A DNA stretch of 64,000 nucleotides, taken from positions 120,288 to 184,287 of the forward strand of contig URUY01000003.1 in the NCBI GenBank assembly GCA_900551115.1, in the 5' to 3' direction. Source of the DNA: an uncultured Lachnospiraceae bacterium. GTDB lineage: Bacteria > Bacillota > Clostridia > Lachnospirales > Lachnospiraceae. Below, one piece after another: positions 34,338 to 43,724 of this stretch. Made by a program: the position numbers and the translations under genes. Positions within the stretch are counted from its first letter, which is position 1. Each line of letters opens with the position of its first letter. The notes beneath the pieces are model-generated. The model did no database searches, was not told the origin of the DNA, and was given only the letters and a program-made list of their open reading frames with translations.

Positions 34338-35720
34338 ATGAAAAAAATAAAAAGACTGGTAATCCGGCTTACCGTTTTGACGGTTATCCTGTTTGCAGGC
34401 CTGTATTTAGCAGCAAGCTTATACTATAGAAAAAGCTTTGGACCGGGTGTTTTTATAAACAGTGTTTATTGTACGGGAAAGTCCGTAGAAGAAGTGAATG
34501 AAGAATTAAAGAGCCTGTACGGAGCAGAAAGCTTTTCCGTACAGGATGCCTACGGTCATTTTTATGAAATTCCGTTATCGGAGGTGGGATTCCGGGTTGA
34601 CTATACAAGTCAGCTAAGGAACGAGCAGAACAGGCAGCCGCTTTTTTCATGGATTGCGCAGGCATCCGCCTCCAATCACAGAACGATAAGCCCAAGCATC
34701 AGTCTGGATGAAGCATTATTGAAAAAGGCGCTTGACGGCTGCGGGCTTTTTACAGATAATGCAAAGGAAAATACGGTAGAAATACGGTTGGAAGAGGGCT
34801 ATGTACTCTATGACGGCATGCAGGATGTGCTGGATGCAGATATGGTGCTTACAACGGTGAAAAAAGCACTTGAGCAGGGCATAATGACGGTTGATGTTTC
34901 TTACTGCTACAGTGACCTGCCTTATACGGAAGAAATGCTAAAGACCCTTAAGCTTTATGAAAAGGTGGAGGCATTTACAGCCTGCGGGATTACCTATGAC
35001 ATGGGAGATAGTCAGATAGCCCTTACGCCTGCTATTACAGGCAGCTTTATTGCCCTGGATGAGGAGGGCGGCTTTTTATTGGATGAGGAAGGGAATCTGA
35101 TGCTTCGTGAAGAGGGAATAGAAGAATTCATAGATACTCTTTGCGCAGAATATGATACCTATGGAAGTACACGTACCTTTCTTTCTACCAGAGGAGATGT
35201 AATCACCATTGAAGGCGGCACCTACGGAAATAAAATTGACAGGGAAGCGGAAATTGACTATTTGCGGCAGGCTTTTCTTGACGGGGTGTCTGAGGTTCAT
35301 ATTCCGGCGTATAAAAGAGAAGCATATACGCGAGGGAAAAATGATATCGGTGATACCTATGTGGAAATTGATATGACGGAGCAGAAGCTGTATTACTATG
35401 AAGAGGGAGAGCTTCTTTTTGAGACGGACATCGTCACAGGCAATACCGGACGCAGAATGGGGACGCCGGAGGGCGTAAACTTTGTATACAGCATGCAGCG
35501 TAACCGTATCCTGAGAGGACCCGGCTATGAATCCCCCGTAAAATACTGGGTGCCTGTAAAAGGGAATATCGGTATCCATGATGCTTCCTGGCGTAAGGAG
35601 TTCGGCGGGGAGATTTATAAGACGAACGGCTCCCACGGCTGCATCAATGTGCCGAAGGATGTGATGGGAGAGTTGTATGACATGCTGGAAACAGGTGTTC
35701 CGGTGGTTATGTTTTATTAG
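34338..35720 (+). CDS. L,D-transpeptidase (YkuD) with N-terminal PG-binding domain
   Basis: This 460-residue protein is anchored by an N-terminal helix (residues about 8 to 28). It has a long region like the PG_binding_4 domains of clostridial L,D-transpeptidases (residues about 60 to 300) and a YkuD domain at the C-terminus. The active-site motif is HDASWR then SHGCINVP, with Cys435 as the nucleophile. It should crosslink or remodel peptidoglycan at the cell surface. The gene lies 16 bases after ilvB, but the spacer has only a weak ribosome binding site. Confidence 0.92.
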   Translation: MKKIKRLVIRLTVLTVILFAGLYLAASLYYRKSFGPGVFINSVYCTGKSVEEVNEELKSLYGAESFSVQDAYGHFYEIPLSEVGFRVDYTSQLRNEQNRQPLFSWIAQASASNHRTISPSISLDEALLKKALDGCGLFTDNAKENTVEIRLEEGYVLYDGMQDVLDADMVLTTVKKALEQGIMTVDVSYCYSDLPYTEEMLKTLKLYEKVEAFTACGITYDMGDSQIALTPAITGSFIALDEEGGFLLDEEGNLMLREEGIEEFIDTLCAEYDTYGSTRTFLSTRGDVITIEGGTYGNKIDREAEIDYLRQAFLDGVSEVHIPAYKREAYTRGKNDIGDTYVEIDMTEQKLYYYEEGELLFETDIVTGNTGRRMGTPEGVNFVYSMQRNRILRGPGYESPVKYWVPVKGNIGIHDASWRKEFGGEIYKTNGSHGCINVPKDVMGELYDMLETGVPVVMFY

Positions 35721-35779
35721 ATACACAAGCTTTATATGGTACTTTGGTACATTAAATTGAAAATAATTTAACAATGCAG

Positions 35780-35808
35780 TTGACTAAAGCAAAATCTGAG
35801 TATACAAT
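35780..35808 (+). promoter_or_regulatory. Promoter of serC-serA
   Basis: TTGACT (35780-35785) and TACAAT (35803-35808) are 17 bases apart. Confidence 0.7.
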
Positions 35809-35875
35809 AATACCAATGTTCGCTAAAAAAGTATAAGAACAATGAAATTTATACAAATATGAGGAGGTATGTAAC

Positions 35876-36955
35876 GTGCGAGTTTACAATTTTTCAGCAG
35901 GACCGGCAGTATTACCTGAAGAAGTATTAAAGGAAGCAGCAGATGAGATGCTGGATTATCAGGGCAGCGGTATGTCTGTTATGGAGATGAGCCATCGCTC
36001 CAAAACCTATGACAAGATTATCAAGGATGCGGAAGCAGACTTAAGGGAGCTTATGAATATTCCCGACAACTATAAGGTTCTTTTCCTGCAGGGCGGAGCA
36101 AGCTCCCAGTTTGCCATGATTCCCATGAATCTGATGAAGAATAAGGTGGCTGATTATATTGTAACCGGACAGTGGGCTAAGAAGGCATATCAGGAGGCGG
36201 CTATTTACGGTAAGGCAAACAAGATTGCAACCAGCGAGGACAAAACCTTTTCCTATATTCCCGACTGCTCCGATCTTCCTGTCAGTGAAGATGCGGATTA
36301 CGTTTATATCTGTGAAAACAATACGATTTACGGTACCAAGTTTAAGACACTTCCCAACACCAAGGGTAAGCCCCTTGTTGCAGACGTTTCTTCCTGCTTC
36401 TTATCAGAGCCTGTAGATGTAAGCAAATACGGTTTAATCTACGGCGGCGTGCAGAAGAACATCGGTCCTGCAGGTGTGGTTATCGTGATTGTCAGAGAGG
36501 ATTTGATTACGGAGGAGGTACTTCCCGGTACGCCCACCATGTTCAAATATAAAATTCATGCAGACAATGAATCCTTATATAATACACCGCCTGCATACGG
36601 CATTTATATCTGCGGTAAAGTATTTAAATGGCTGAAAAAACAGGGTGGTCTTGCTGCCATGAAGGAATACAACGAAAAGAAAGCCAAAGTGCTTTACGAT
36701 TATCTGGATGAAAGCAAGCTGTTTAAGGGAACCGTCAGAAAAGAGGACCGTTCTTTAATGAACGTACCTTTTGTAACCGGCAACGAAGAGCTGGACGCAA
36801 AATTTGTGAAGGAAGCAACAGCAGCCGGCTTTACAAACTTAAAGGGCCACAGAACCGTAGGCGGCATGCGTGCCAGCATTTACAATGCAATGCCTATTGA
36901 AGGTGTTGAGAAGCTTGTAGAGTTTATGAAGGAATTTGAGAAAAATAACGCATAG
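35876..36955 (+). CDS. serC: Phosphoserine aminotransferase
   Basis: This 359-residue PLP enzyme converts 3-phosphohydroxypyruvate to phosphoserine. It begins YNFSAGPAVLPEEVL and contains LQGGASSQFAMIPMNL. The PLP Lys is Lys194 in YGGVQKNIGPAG. Translation starts at GTG 35876 with GAGGAGG 8 bases upstream; no in-frame ATG fits the family start. serA follows 11 bases later. serB is not seen. Confidence 0.95.
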   Translation: MRVYNFSAGPAVLPEEVLKEAADEMLDYQGSGMSVMEMSHRSKTYDKIIKDAEADLRELMNIPDNYKVLFLQGGASSQFAMIPMNLMKNKVADYIVTGQWAKKAYQEAAIYGKANKIATSEDKTFSYIPDCSDLPVSEDADYVYICENNTIYGTKFKTLPNTKGKPLVADVSSCFLSEPVDVSKYGLIYGGVQKNIGPAGVVIVIVREDLITEEVLPGTPTMFKYKIHADNESLYNTPPAYGIYICGKVFKWLKKQGGLAAMKEYNEKKAKVLYDYLDESKLFKGTVRKEDRSLMNVPFVTGNEELDAKFVKEATAAGFTNLKGHRTVGGMRASIYNAMPIEGVEKLVEFMKEFEKNNA

Positions 36956-36966
36956 GAGAGAAAATC

Positions 36967-38130
36967 ATGTTTCAATACTATTGCCTGAATCCTATTTCCA
37001 AGGTAGGACTGACAAACTTTAATGAAAATTATACGAAGACGGAAGATATAAACGCTGCACAGGGCGTGTTGGTAAGAAGTGCTTCCATGCATGAAATGGA
37101 GCTGCCGGACAGCCTTCTTGCAGTAGCAAGAGCCGGTGCAGGTGTAAACAACATTCCCTTAGACAAATGCGCAGAGAAGGGTATCGTGGTATTTAATACG
37201 CCCGGTGCCAATGCTAACGGCGTAAAGGAGCTGGTACTTGCAGGTATGCTGCTGGCTGCCAGAGACGTTGTAGGCGGTATCGAATGGGTAAAGGGTAACG
37301 TATCCGATGAAAATATTGCAAAGACTGCCGAAAAGGAAAAGAAGAATTTTGCAGGTACGGAGCTTTACGGCAAAAAGCTGGGTATCATCGGTCTGGGTGC
37401 CATCGGCGTTAAGGTTGCCAATGCAGCAAAGCATTTGGGCATGGAGGTATACGGCTATGACCCGTATCTGTCCGTAGATGCAGCATGGAACTTAAGCCGT
37501 GACGTAAAGCATGTTATCAACGTAGAGGATATTTATAAGGAATGTGACTATATCACCATTCATGTGCCGCTTTTAGATTCCACCAAAGGCATGATTAACG
37601 AAGCTGCCATCAATATGATGAAGGACGGCGTGGTAATTTTAAACTTCGCAAGAGATTTGCTTGCAAATGAAAAGGATGTGCTTGCAGCATTAGAGAGCGG
37701 CAAGGTACGCAAGTATGTGACCGATTTCCCCAATCCGACAACAGCAGGAGCAAAGGGCTGTATCGTAATTCCTCACTTGGGAGCTTCTACAGAAGAATCC
37801 GAAGATAACTGTGCAGTTATGGCAGTAAAGGAAATCATGGATTATCTGGAGAACGGTACCATTAAAAACAGTGTAAACTATCCCAACTGTGATATGGGTG
37901 TCTGCACAAAGGTGGGAAGAGTTGCGGTTTTCCATAAGAATATAGCCAACATGATTACCAAGTTCACCGGCTGCTTTGGTGAAAACGGCATCAATATCAG
38001 CGATATGATGAACAAGTCCAGAGGAGAGGTGGCTTACACCCTTTTGGATGTAGAAAGTCCGGTTACTGCTGAAATCGTAGAAAAATTAAGCGCGATTGAC
38101 GGCGTATTCCGTGTCAGGGTCGTAAAATAA
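36967..38130 (+). CDS. serA: Phosphoglycerate dehydrogenase
   Basis: This 387-residue enzyme starts serine synthesis by oxidising 3-phosphoglycerate. The NAD fold reads LGIIGLGAIGVKVANAAKHLG. The catalytic Arg and His lie in FARDLLAN and PHLGASTEESE. A short C-terminal ACT domain (GENGINISDMMNKSRGEVAYTLLD) should allow feedback control by serine. It is cotranscribed with serC, and a hairpin follows. Confidence 0.95.
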   Translation: MFQYYCLNPISKVGLTNFNENYTKTEDINAAQGVLVRSASMHEMELPDSLLAVARAGAGVNNIPLDKCAEKGIVVFNTPGANANGVKELVLAGMLLAARDVVGGIEWVKGNVSDENIAKTAEKEKKNFAGTELYGKKLGIIGLGAIGVKVANAAKHLGMEVYGYDPYLSVDAAWNLSRDVKHVINVEDIYKECDYITIHVPLLDSTKGMINEAAINMMKDGVVILNFARDLLANEKDVLAALESGKVRKYVTDFPNPTTAGAKGCIVIPHLGASTEESEDNCAVMAVKEIMDYLENGTIKNSVNYPNCDMGVCTKVGRVAVFHKNIANMITKFTGCFGENGINISDMMNKSRGEVAYTLLDVESPVTAEIVEKLSAIDGVFRVRVVK

Positions 38131-38150
38131 TAGTAATCCCCATTTATAAA

Positions 38151-38200
38151 AATGACGCAGGAGGTTGCAGAAATGTAACCGGCTGCGTTATTTTTTATTT
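38151..38200 (+). terminator. Terminator after serA
   Basis: ACGCAG and CTGCGT, with inner GGTT and AACC, form a stem that is followed by a long T run. Confidence 0.7.
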
Positions 38201-38338
38201 TTTTTAAAAATCTGCAACCTTTTTCTGCTCACAGGGGTATTACTTATGAAAGCACAAAAGAATGCGCTGCATATAAGAGGTGATTGCACCGGGAACTTTC
38301 GCAATTACCTGAACAAAAACCGGAGAAAGGAGCAGGAA

Positions 38339-39427
38339 ATGAAAAAGAAAGTTAGTTTTGCAATATTATTCATAACAATATTATTTGCAGCGGCATGCGG
38401 GAAAAAAGAGGACTTTACTTATCTGTACAGTGAGAAGCCGGGAATCTATATTCCAAAGGATGCGGATTATTGCACAGTGGATGAAGAGCTTATCTATGGG
38501 GGAAAACTGGGGGTAACGTTTAAGTTCATAATCAATCCGGACAGCAGTGATGAAAGTAAGGATGATTCGCTGAGTGACAGTCTGCAGTATTATCTGGAAA
38601 GTACTTATGATGAGTATTACAGTACCGCATATAATGACCTTTCGCTGTCAGAGGTACAAAAGCTTGCAAACGGGGTAAGGGCAACTGCCAATTACTGCGT
38701 TTATGACAGGTTTACGGACAGCTATTCGTCTGTATACTGCACTTATTTTCTGACAGAGCTTTCAAAGAAGCAAAAGCTTCTTGTATCCATAGAAATAAAT
38801 CCGGACAGAGTTACACAGGAAACAGAAATGCTGCTTGCAGAACTGGAAGAGTGCTATGGCTTTTTGGTTGACTGGGATGCAGAAGCAGCCAGGGAGAAGC
38901 TTGAACATTTTCTGGCAAATGGGGCAAAGAACAGGGTGACGGAATCTACGGGGTATTTTCTGTTTGAACTGCCGGCAGGCTTTAAGAGGGATTACGGTTA
39001 TGGTTCCGACCATGGCTATGCGTATGCGCCGGACGGCGATGCTTCCGGTGCGGGCTGTGTAATCAGCATTGAGCGGACGGAAATGGGAAGGAACATGTTT
39101 GATGCATCGGAGTTGTTTTTGGATGATTTGGTAGATACCAAAGCATATTTTATTGAACAGTATGAAGATATCATATACAATCTCAGTGTTACGGATTATG
39201 GTCCCACTGTTTTGGGAAACGCCGTTTTTGTCAGCTATGACCTAAAGTATAAAGACTATAGCTATACAGACCATAATTTTTTAGACTATGAGGAAAGATG
39301 GGAATGGTATTTCATTACCGAAGGAGAGTATTTTTATGTGATAACAGCAGCGGCAGTGCCGGACTGCACAGAGGATGTATTTGCCGTTACGGAAGATATT
39401 TTACAAAACGGCAGGGTAAGGGAATGA
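38339..39427 (+). CDS. Lipoprotein of unknown function
   Basis: This 362-residue protein starts with a lipoprotein signal (FAAAC, Cys at about residue 19). It is rich in Asp, Glu, Tyr and Ser, with many short beta-strand patterns. I recognise no domain. Near-repeat phrases such as YDEYYSTAYNDLS and DYKYKDYSYTDHN suggest a surface protein. ATG 38339 has AAAGGAG 6 bases upstream; the frame stays open to 38165 but has no site there. The next gene is an ECF sigma factor with its own promoter, so this protein may belong to that module without being in its operon. Confidence 0.7.
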   Translation: MKKKVSFAILFITILFAAACGKKEDFTYLYSEKPGIYIPKDADYCTVDEELIYGGKLGVTFKFIINPDSSDESKDDSLSDSLQYYLESTYDEYYSTAYNDLSLSEVQKLANGVRATANYCVYDRFTDSYSSVYCTYFLTELSKKQKLLVSIEINPDRVTQETEMLLAELEECYGFLVDWDAEAAREKLEHFLANGAKNRVTESTGYFLFELPAGFKRDYGYGSDHGYAYAPDGDASGAGCVISIERTEMGRNMFDASELFLDDLVDTKAYFIEQYEDIIYNLSVTDYGPTVLGNAVFVSYDLKYKDYSYTDHNFLDYEERWEWYFITEGEYFYVITAAAVPDCTEDVFAVTEDILQNGRVRE

Positions 39428-39435
39428 AAAGAGAG

Positions 39436-39464
39436 TTGGAAAAAAGCTTCCGATAAGGTATACT
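39436..39464 (+). promoter_or_regulatory. Promoter of the ECF sigma factor gene
   Basis: TTGGAA (39436-39441) and TATACT (39459-39464) are 17 bases apart. A GGAA in the -35 box could also fit an ECF-type self-regulated promoter. Confidence 0.5.
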
Positions 39465-39500
39465 TTGTTATAGTGATAAATCTATGTCGGGAGAAAGCGC

Positions 39501-40016
39501 ATGGGCAAAGAACTGAAACTTACTACGGATGAAATCATAGAAAAATATGCGGATATGGTATACAGGACAGCTTTGCAGGCAGTGAGAAACAGAGAGGATG
39601 CACAGGATGTTTTTCAGGAAGTGTTTATGCGTCTTGTGCGGTACCGGGACAGAATTTCATCGGAAGAGCATCTCAAAGCATGGCTTTTGCGGGTAACGAT
39701 TAATTGCGCAAAAAAACAGCAGGGAAGCTTTTGGAAAAGAAAGGTATTTGCCGCATGGCAGGAAGAGGACTGCACGCCGGATGAAAATGCGGAGGCAGTA
39801 TATGAAAAAATTGAGAATGCGGATTCACCGGTAGTAAGCGCCGTGGATGGTCTGCCGGAAAGATACCGCAGCGTAATCTATTTGTTTTATTATGAGGGAA
39901 TGAGCGTCTGTGAGATTGGAAATATCCTTGGAGAAAAAGAAACCACGATAAAGTCCAGACTGCACAGAGCAAGGGAGATTTTAAAAATAAGGCTGAAAGG
40001 AGAGGATGTGCTGTGA
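39501..40016 (+). CDS. ECF-type sigma-70 factor
   Basis: This 171-residue factor has region 2 (ADMVYRTALQAVRNREDAQDVFQEVFMRL) and region 4 (LPERYRSVIYLFYYEGMSVCEIGNILGEKETTIKSRLHRARE). It should direct polymerase to a small regulon in response to a surface signal. Its stop codon overlaps the next start as GTGA. The partner encoded next has one membrane helix and is probably the anti-sigma factor. Confidence 0.92.
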   Translation: MGKELKLTTDEIIEKYADMVYRTALQAVRNREDAQDVFQEVFMRLVRYRDRISSEEHLKAWLLRVTINCAKKQQGSFWKRKVFAAWQEEDCTPDENAEAVYEKIENADSPVVSAVDGLPERYRSVIYLFYYEGMSVCEIGNILGEKETTIKSRLHRAREILKIRLKGEDVL

Positions 40017-40519
40017 GGAAACCGGGCGATACAGAGCAGATGATAGAGGAAAGCTACAGACGGGAAATAGAAAAAATCCATGCACCTGAGGAGCTGATAG
40101 CACGGACTAAGGAAAAAACAGCCGCAGAGGAAGAACGGTATGCATGGGAGAAGAAAGCAAGACGCAGGATTTACGGATATGGTGCGGCAGCTGCAGCACT
40201 GCTTTTTATCTGTGTATGCCTGATTCCTCTTATAAAGCCGGGAACAGGAACGAAAGCACCGATTTATTTGGGAAACCATGAAAGTACCGGGGAAAATGCA
40301 GAGTCCTTTGAGGTTACGCATGCAGTGATACTGCCTGTGGAATTTTCACAGGATACGGCATGGGAAGAAGAAATTTCAGGTATTACGGTCAGGTTTGCAG
40401 CAGGGGTGGACGGAACCCGGATGGCAGCTTTTGAAGAAGAAAAGGGCTATGTGATTATAAGTGCAAAGATGGAAGAGGAAGAATTTAGGGAAGCTGTCAG
40501 GCAGCGGGTGGCACGGTAG
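40013..40519 (+). CDS. Probable membrane anti-sigma factor
   Basis: This 168-residue protein has a charged N-terminal cytoplasmic part (about 60 residues), one membrane helix (YGYGAAAAALLFICVCLIPLI) and an extracellular tail of about 90 residues. That layout and the 4-base overlap with the sigma gene fit an anti-sigma factor. The usual zinc-binding HxxxCxxC motif is absent, so it belongs to another type. It starts at GTG. The large transglutaminase-like gene follows 27 bases later. Confidence 0.65.
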   Translation: MRKPGDTEQMIEESYRREIEKIHAPEELIARTKEKTAAEEERYAWEKKARRRIYGYGAAAAALLFICVCLIPLIKPGTGTKAPIYLGNHESTGENAESFEVTHAVILPVEFSQDTAWEEEISGITVRFAAGVDGTRMAAFEEEKGYVIISAKMEEEEFREAVRQRVAR

Positions 40520-40546
40520 AAGAATAGGAAAGGTGTGGTGAAAGGG

Positions 40547-43147
40547 ATGAAAATAGATAATAATTTATTTTTATTTATGTTGGAAAAGAAAAAGAAGGGC
40601 GGCACGTTTTTCCCGGTACTGCTCTGTGTAATACTGCTTTTGGGAATGTTTGGCGGCGGTTTTGCTTTGGGGCAAAGCTTAAAGGGCGATGACGGAAAGG
40701 GCAATACTCCTGTTTATGCAGATAACAGGGATGCCGCTGCAGACGGTGAAACGGCAGCGGCAGACGAGACCGGTACGGAAAACGCGGCAGGTACGGGAAA
40801 CGTGGCCGTACCGGGCAACCCGGAGGATGAATATGTAGAGGGCAATTATATAACAAGCGATTATCTTGCCAGCATGGTGAGGGAAAAATATGAAGAGGAT
40901 ACTTCGGCATATGGTTATACCTACGGAACTGCTATTACGGGACTTTCACGAAAGGAAAGCATTGTTTTGCAGGCAGGCTTTGACATAGAGGATTTAGGGA
41001 TTACATACTGGACTGAGATTATCGGGCTTTTTTATGACCCTGAGCTTACATATTCGGTGGGACCTAACTGGGCGTATAACGAGGAGACGAGAGAAATCAC
41101 CATTTCTCCGTCAAACTATCCTGCCGGAAATATCTATGTGAGCGGTATGCGGACGGATATTGTAAACCGGTATGCGCATGATGATATTGTGTTTTTCCCG
41201 GAAGATGCCGGTACGGCATGGGGAAATGCAGGCACTATGTATCTGGCAACCTACATTGATTTAGAAACAGGGGAAAAGCTGGAAAAACCGCAGGTTCAAG
41301 TAGTGACAATAGAGGGCGAACTGGCGGATACGCCGAGACTTTCCTATTCCTTTACAGAGGACGGCAGGGTGCATTTATACTGGAATGAAGTAGAAGGCGC
41401 CAGTGAGTATTTTGTCTGCCATACCCGTATCAGTGAAGAATACGGTATGAACGATGGGCTGTCAGTTATGGCAAATGTTACGGAAAATGAGTGGACTTCT
41501 CCTGCACCGGAATTTGGTTCCATTTTTGCAAATAAGGATTTTTCCAACTATGAGGTTGCGGAAGACGACTGGTATGACGAATACAAAAGAGAAGAGCGGA
41601 TTGCAGAATACGGGGAAGAGCCTGTATTTGTATATGAAGCGGATGACAGAAAAGGCTTTTGTGTTATCGCAGTTTCAGAGGACGGCACTTCCATGATGAG
41701 TAATGTGGTGGATATTTTGGAGCTGCAGGATAATATTCCCACATGCATTGCTTATAACACATGGAATGAAAACGGTTATTCCTATACCGGTTATGAAAAA
41801 ATAGAGGAATTAATATCCTACGGCTACGTTACCATGGCAAACGGCATGACCGCCACAAAGCTGCTTGATTTTGATACGGAAAAGGCAATGGTGGTGGATG
41901 AAAGATATATTAATGTTAATGAGGACGGCAGCTATGAAAGCGGGGAAACCATCAGCGTATTAAAAATCCCGTTCCGAATAGAAGGAACGCCTTTTGAAGA
42001 CGTTGCACTTGTGCTGTATTATGACGAAAGCCGGTTAGAAGAGGGGCTTGCCTTTATAGAAGAGCGTGAGGAGCTGTTAAGAAAGAGGGCTGGCGAGGTG
42101 GCGCTGTCTACGGATATTGAATTTGATGAGAAAGAGACGGCGGACGGAGAAGTCAGGGAAGTGGATTTTGCGATAACGGCTAACAGTGCGCTGTCTGAGT
42201 ACCTTGCTGCAAATATGCTTTCCGGGGTTAAGATTATTGATGTATCTGATTTTTATGAGGCAGCCGATACTGACTTGCTGGCGGATGCACTTATGGAGGC
42301 CTATTACCAGAATCCGCTTATATTGGGAATCAGCGGCTACAGGATGAACAGGACCGGAACGGCAGTCAAGGTGGTTTACGAGGATTCCGCACAGGATATG
42401 GCTGTAAAACAGGAAGAAATAAAAGAAAAGGTTACAGAGATTATTGCAGAGATTATTACACCGGATATGACTGAGCTGGAAAAGGAGCTGGCAATCAACC
42501 AGTATCTCTGCGATACCTGTGAATACGATAATGCTGCACTTGAAAATGCAGAGCAGAATGATTATAAGTATGTGGACAGCAAGTTTGATGATTCCTTTAC
42601 GGCATACGGCGCATTGATAAACGGAAAATGTGTCTGCGCAGGATATGCAGGCGCATTCAAGCTTTTAGCGGACGCAGCGGGGCTGGAAAGCGTAGTGGTA
42701 ACGGGTATGCTGGATGGTAATCTGCCTCATGCATGGAATAAGGTTAAGATTGACGGCGAGTGGGAAATCTTAGACGTTACCAACAACGACAGTGAATTTA
42801 TCGCAAATGCGCTGCTGAATCTGCCGGATGAGGCCGGAAGCAGAATCCTGACTGAGGATGGCATATATGCAATGGACAGCTATCTTGCAGACTATACGGC
42901 TACAAACGGTCAAAGAGAGTATTACCGCATCAACAATCTGTATTACGATTATGATGAAATCATCGATAAGCTGGTTGAGCAGCTGGAAGAAGACGGTGTG
43001 GCGCTTCTTCGTACGGAATATTTTCTGGATGATGAGACCTTTAATGGAATAGGGCAGGAGGTTTATAAAAGCTTAGAAGCGGATGATAAATTATACGGTT
43101 ATTATTGGATGGGAGTTATCTATCTGACAACCGAAGAGGAAAAGTAA
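40547..43147 (+). CDS. Large surface protein with transglutaminase-like domain
   Basis: This 866-residue protein has an N-terminal membrane helix (about residues 15 to 37, LLCVILLLGMFGGGFALGQ), a long Asp/Glu-rich extracellular part of about 550 residues with beta-rich repeats, and a transglutaminase-like core near residue 670. The Cys lies in GKCVCAGYAGAFKLLADAAG, the His in LPHAWNKV, and the Asp in EILDVTNND, so the Cys-His-Asp triad is complete. Such domains act as proteases or crosslinkers. ATG 40547 is chosen although GTG 40538 has a better-spaced site. It is the third gene of the sigma factor operon. Confidence 0.82.
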   Translation: MKIDNNLFLFMLEKKKKGGTFFPVLLCVILLLGMFGGGFALGQSLKGDDGKGNTPVYADNRDAAADGETAAADETGTENAAGTGNVAVPGNPEDEYVEGNYITSDYLASMVREKYEEDTSAYGYTYGTAITGLSRKESIVLQAGFDIEDLGITYWTEIIGLFYDPELTYSVGPNWAYNEETREITISPSNYPAGNIYVSGMRTDIVNRYAHDDIVFFPEDAGTAWGNAGTMYLATYIDLETGEKLEKPQVQVVTIEGELADTPRLSYSFTEDGRVHLYWNEVEGASEYFVCHTRISEEYGMNDGLSVMANVTENEWTSPAPEFGSIFANKDFSNYEVAEDDWYDEYKREERIAEYGEEPVFVYEADDRKGFCVIAVSEDGTSMMSNVVDILELQDNIPTCIAYNTWNENGYSYTGYEKIEELISYGYVTMANGMTATKLLDFDTEKAMVVDERYINVNEDGSYESGETISVLKIPFRIEGTPFEDVALVLYYDESRLEEGLAFIEEREELLRKRAGEVALSTDIEFDEKETADGEVREVDFAITANSALSEYLAANMLSGVKIIDVSDFYEAADTDLLADALMEAYYQNPLILGISGYRMNRTGTAVKVVYEDSAQDMAVKQEEIKEKVTEIIAEIITPDMTELEKELAINQYLCDTCEYDNAALENAEQNDYKYVDSKFDDSFTAYGALINGKCVCAGYAGAFKLLADAAGLESVVVTGMLDGNLPHAWNKVKIDGEWEILDVTNNDSEFIANALLNLPDEAGSRILTEDGIYAMDSYLADYTATNGQREYYRINNLYYDYDEIIDKLVEQLEEDGVALLRTEYFLDDETFNGIGQEVYKSLEADDKLYGYYWMGVIYLTTEEEK

Positions 43148-43188
43148 AAGGGTAAATATTATGAAAGCATTTTTTAGAATATATGATT

Positions 43189-43230
43189 AAAAAAGACGCA
43201 TATCCTGTTTTTACAGGGTATGCGTTTTTT
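43189..43230. terminator. Bidirectional terminator
   Basis: AAAAAAGACGCATAtCCTG pairs with CAGGgTATGCGTTTTTT around a short loop, with A and T runs on both sides. It can serve the transglutaminase gene and the converging small gene. Confidence 0.85.
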
Positions 43231-43254
43231 CTATCGGTAATTTTCTATCGGTAA
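43227..43254 (-). repeat. 14-base tandem duplication across a stop codon
   Basis: TTTTCTATCGGTAA occurs twice, back to back. The stop codon of the small minus-strand gene lies inside the copy at 43241-43254. Confidence 0.85.
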
Positions 43255-43526
43255 AGAAAAGGCTGCCCGCCATCGGTACCAAAGTCATCCATAAGCTCGG
43301 AACGCAGCTTGCTGTCGGCAAGGCAGGCTGCTTCGCTCTGTAAATCCATATAGCGGATAAAGAAATCCTCCAGGCTGACGCCCTGTTCATCTGCAATTTC
43401 CTGCAGAATCGGACGAAGCTTATCTATCTGTGCGGAAACCTGTACCTTTTGGGGGTCAATATCGGCCATAACCTCTTCGGCATATTTATTAATCCGGGCT
43501 AGTATTTTTCTGTCTTCTGCTGTCAA
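43245..43526 (-). CDS. Small conserved-looking protein of unknown function
   Basis: This 93-residue soluble protein is helical and rich in charged residues (ILARINKYAEEVMADIDPQ near the start, FFIRYMDLQSEAACLADSKLRSELMDDFG near the end). I recognise no family. The best start is TTG 43526 with AAAGGATG about 7 bases upstream. The open frame continues upstream to 43598 but has no ribosome binding site there. It converges on the transglutaminase gene and shares its terminator. Confidence 0.6.
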   Translation of the reverse strand: MTAEDRKILARINKYAEEVMADIDPQKVQVSAQIDKLRPILQEIADEQGVSLEDFFIRYMDLQSEAACLADSKLRSELMDDFGTDGGQPFLYR

Positions 43527-43550
43527 AATATCACATCCTTTACTTTTTTT

Positions 43551-43618
43551 ATGTATAGTGAGAAATTTAAACCGGCTTCTTCGATATTTTAGCACCATTT
43601 GCTTGTGATGTATAGTGA
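43551..43618 (+). repeat. Direct repeat ATGTATAGTGA
   Basis: The 11-mer occurs at 43551-43561 and 43608-43618 in the spacer between the small minus-strand gene and the DUF1015 gene. Confidence 0.6.
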
Positions 43619-43643
43619 TTTTTGATAAAATAAGGTTTATAAT

Positions 43644-43680
43644 ACATTATATAAAATCTTATAAAAGACATTATATAAAA
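43644..43680 (+). repeat. 13-base direct repeat upstream of DUF1015
   Basis: ACATTATATAAAA occurs at 43644-43656 and 43668-43680, 24 bases apart, close to a possible promoter TTGATA-17-CATTAT (43622-43650). Confidence 0.6.
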
Positions 43681-43724
43681 CGTTTTTTATATTTAAAAAG
43701 GCAAATGAAAAAGGAGACAGCATA

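Noticed and set aside
38165..38338. Longer N-terminus for the lipoprotein at 38339
   Set aside because: It would run through the serA terminator hairpin and bury the lipoprotein signal inside the protein.
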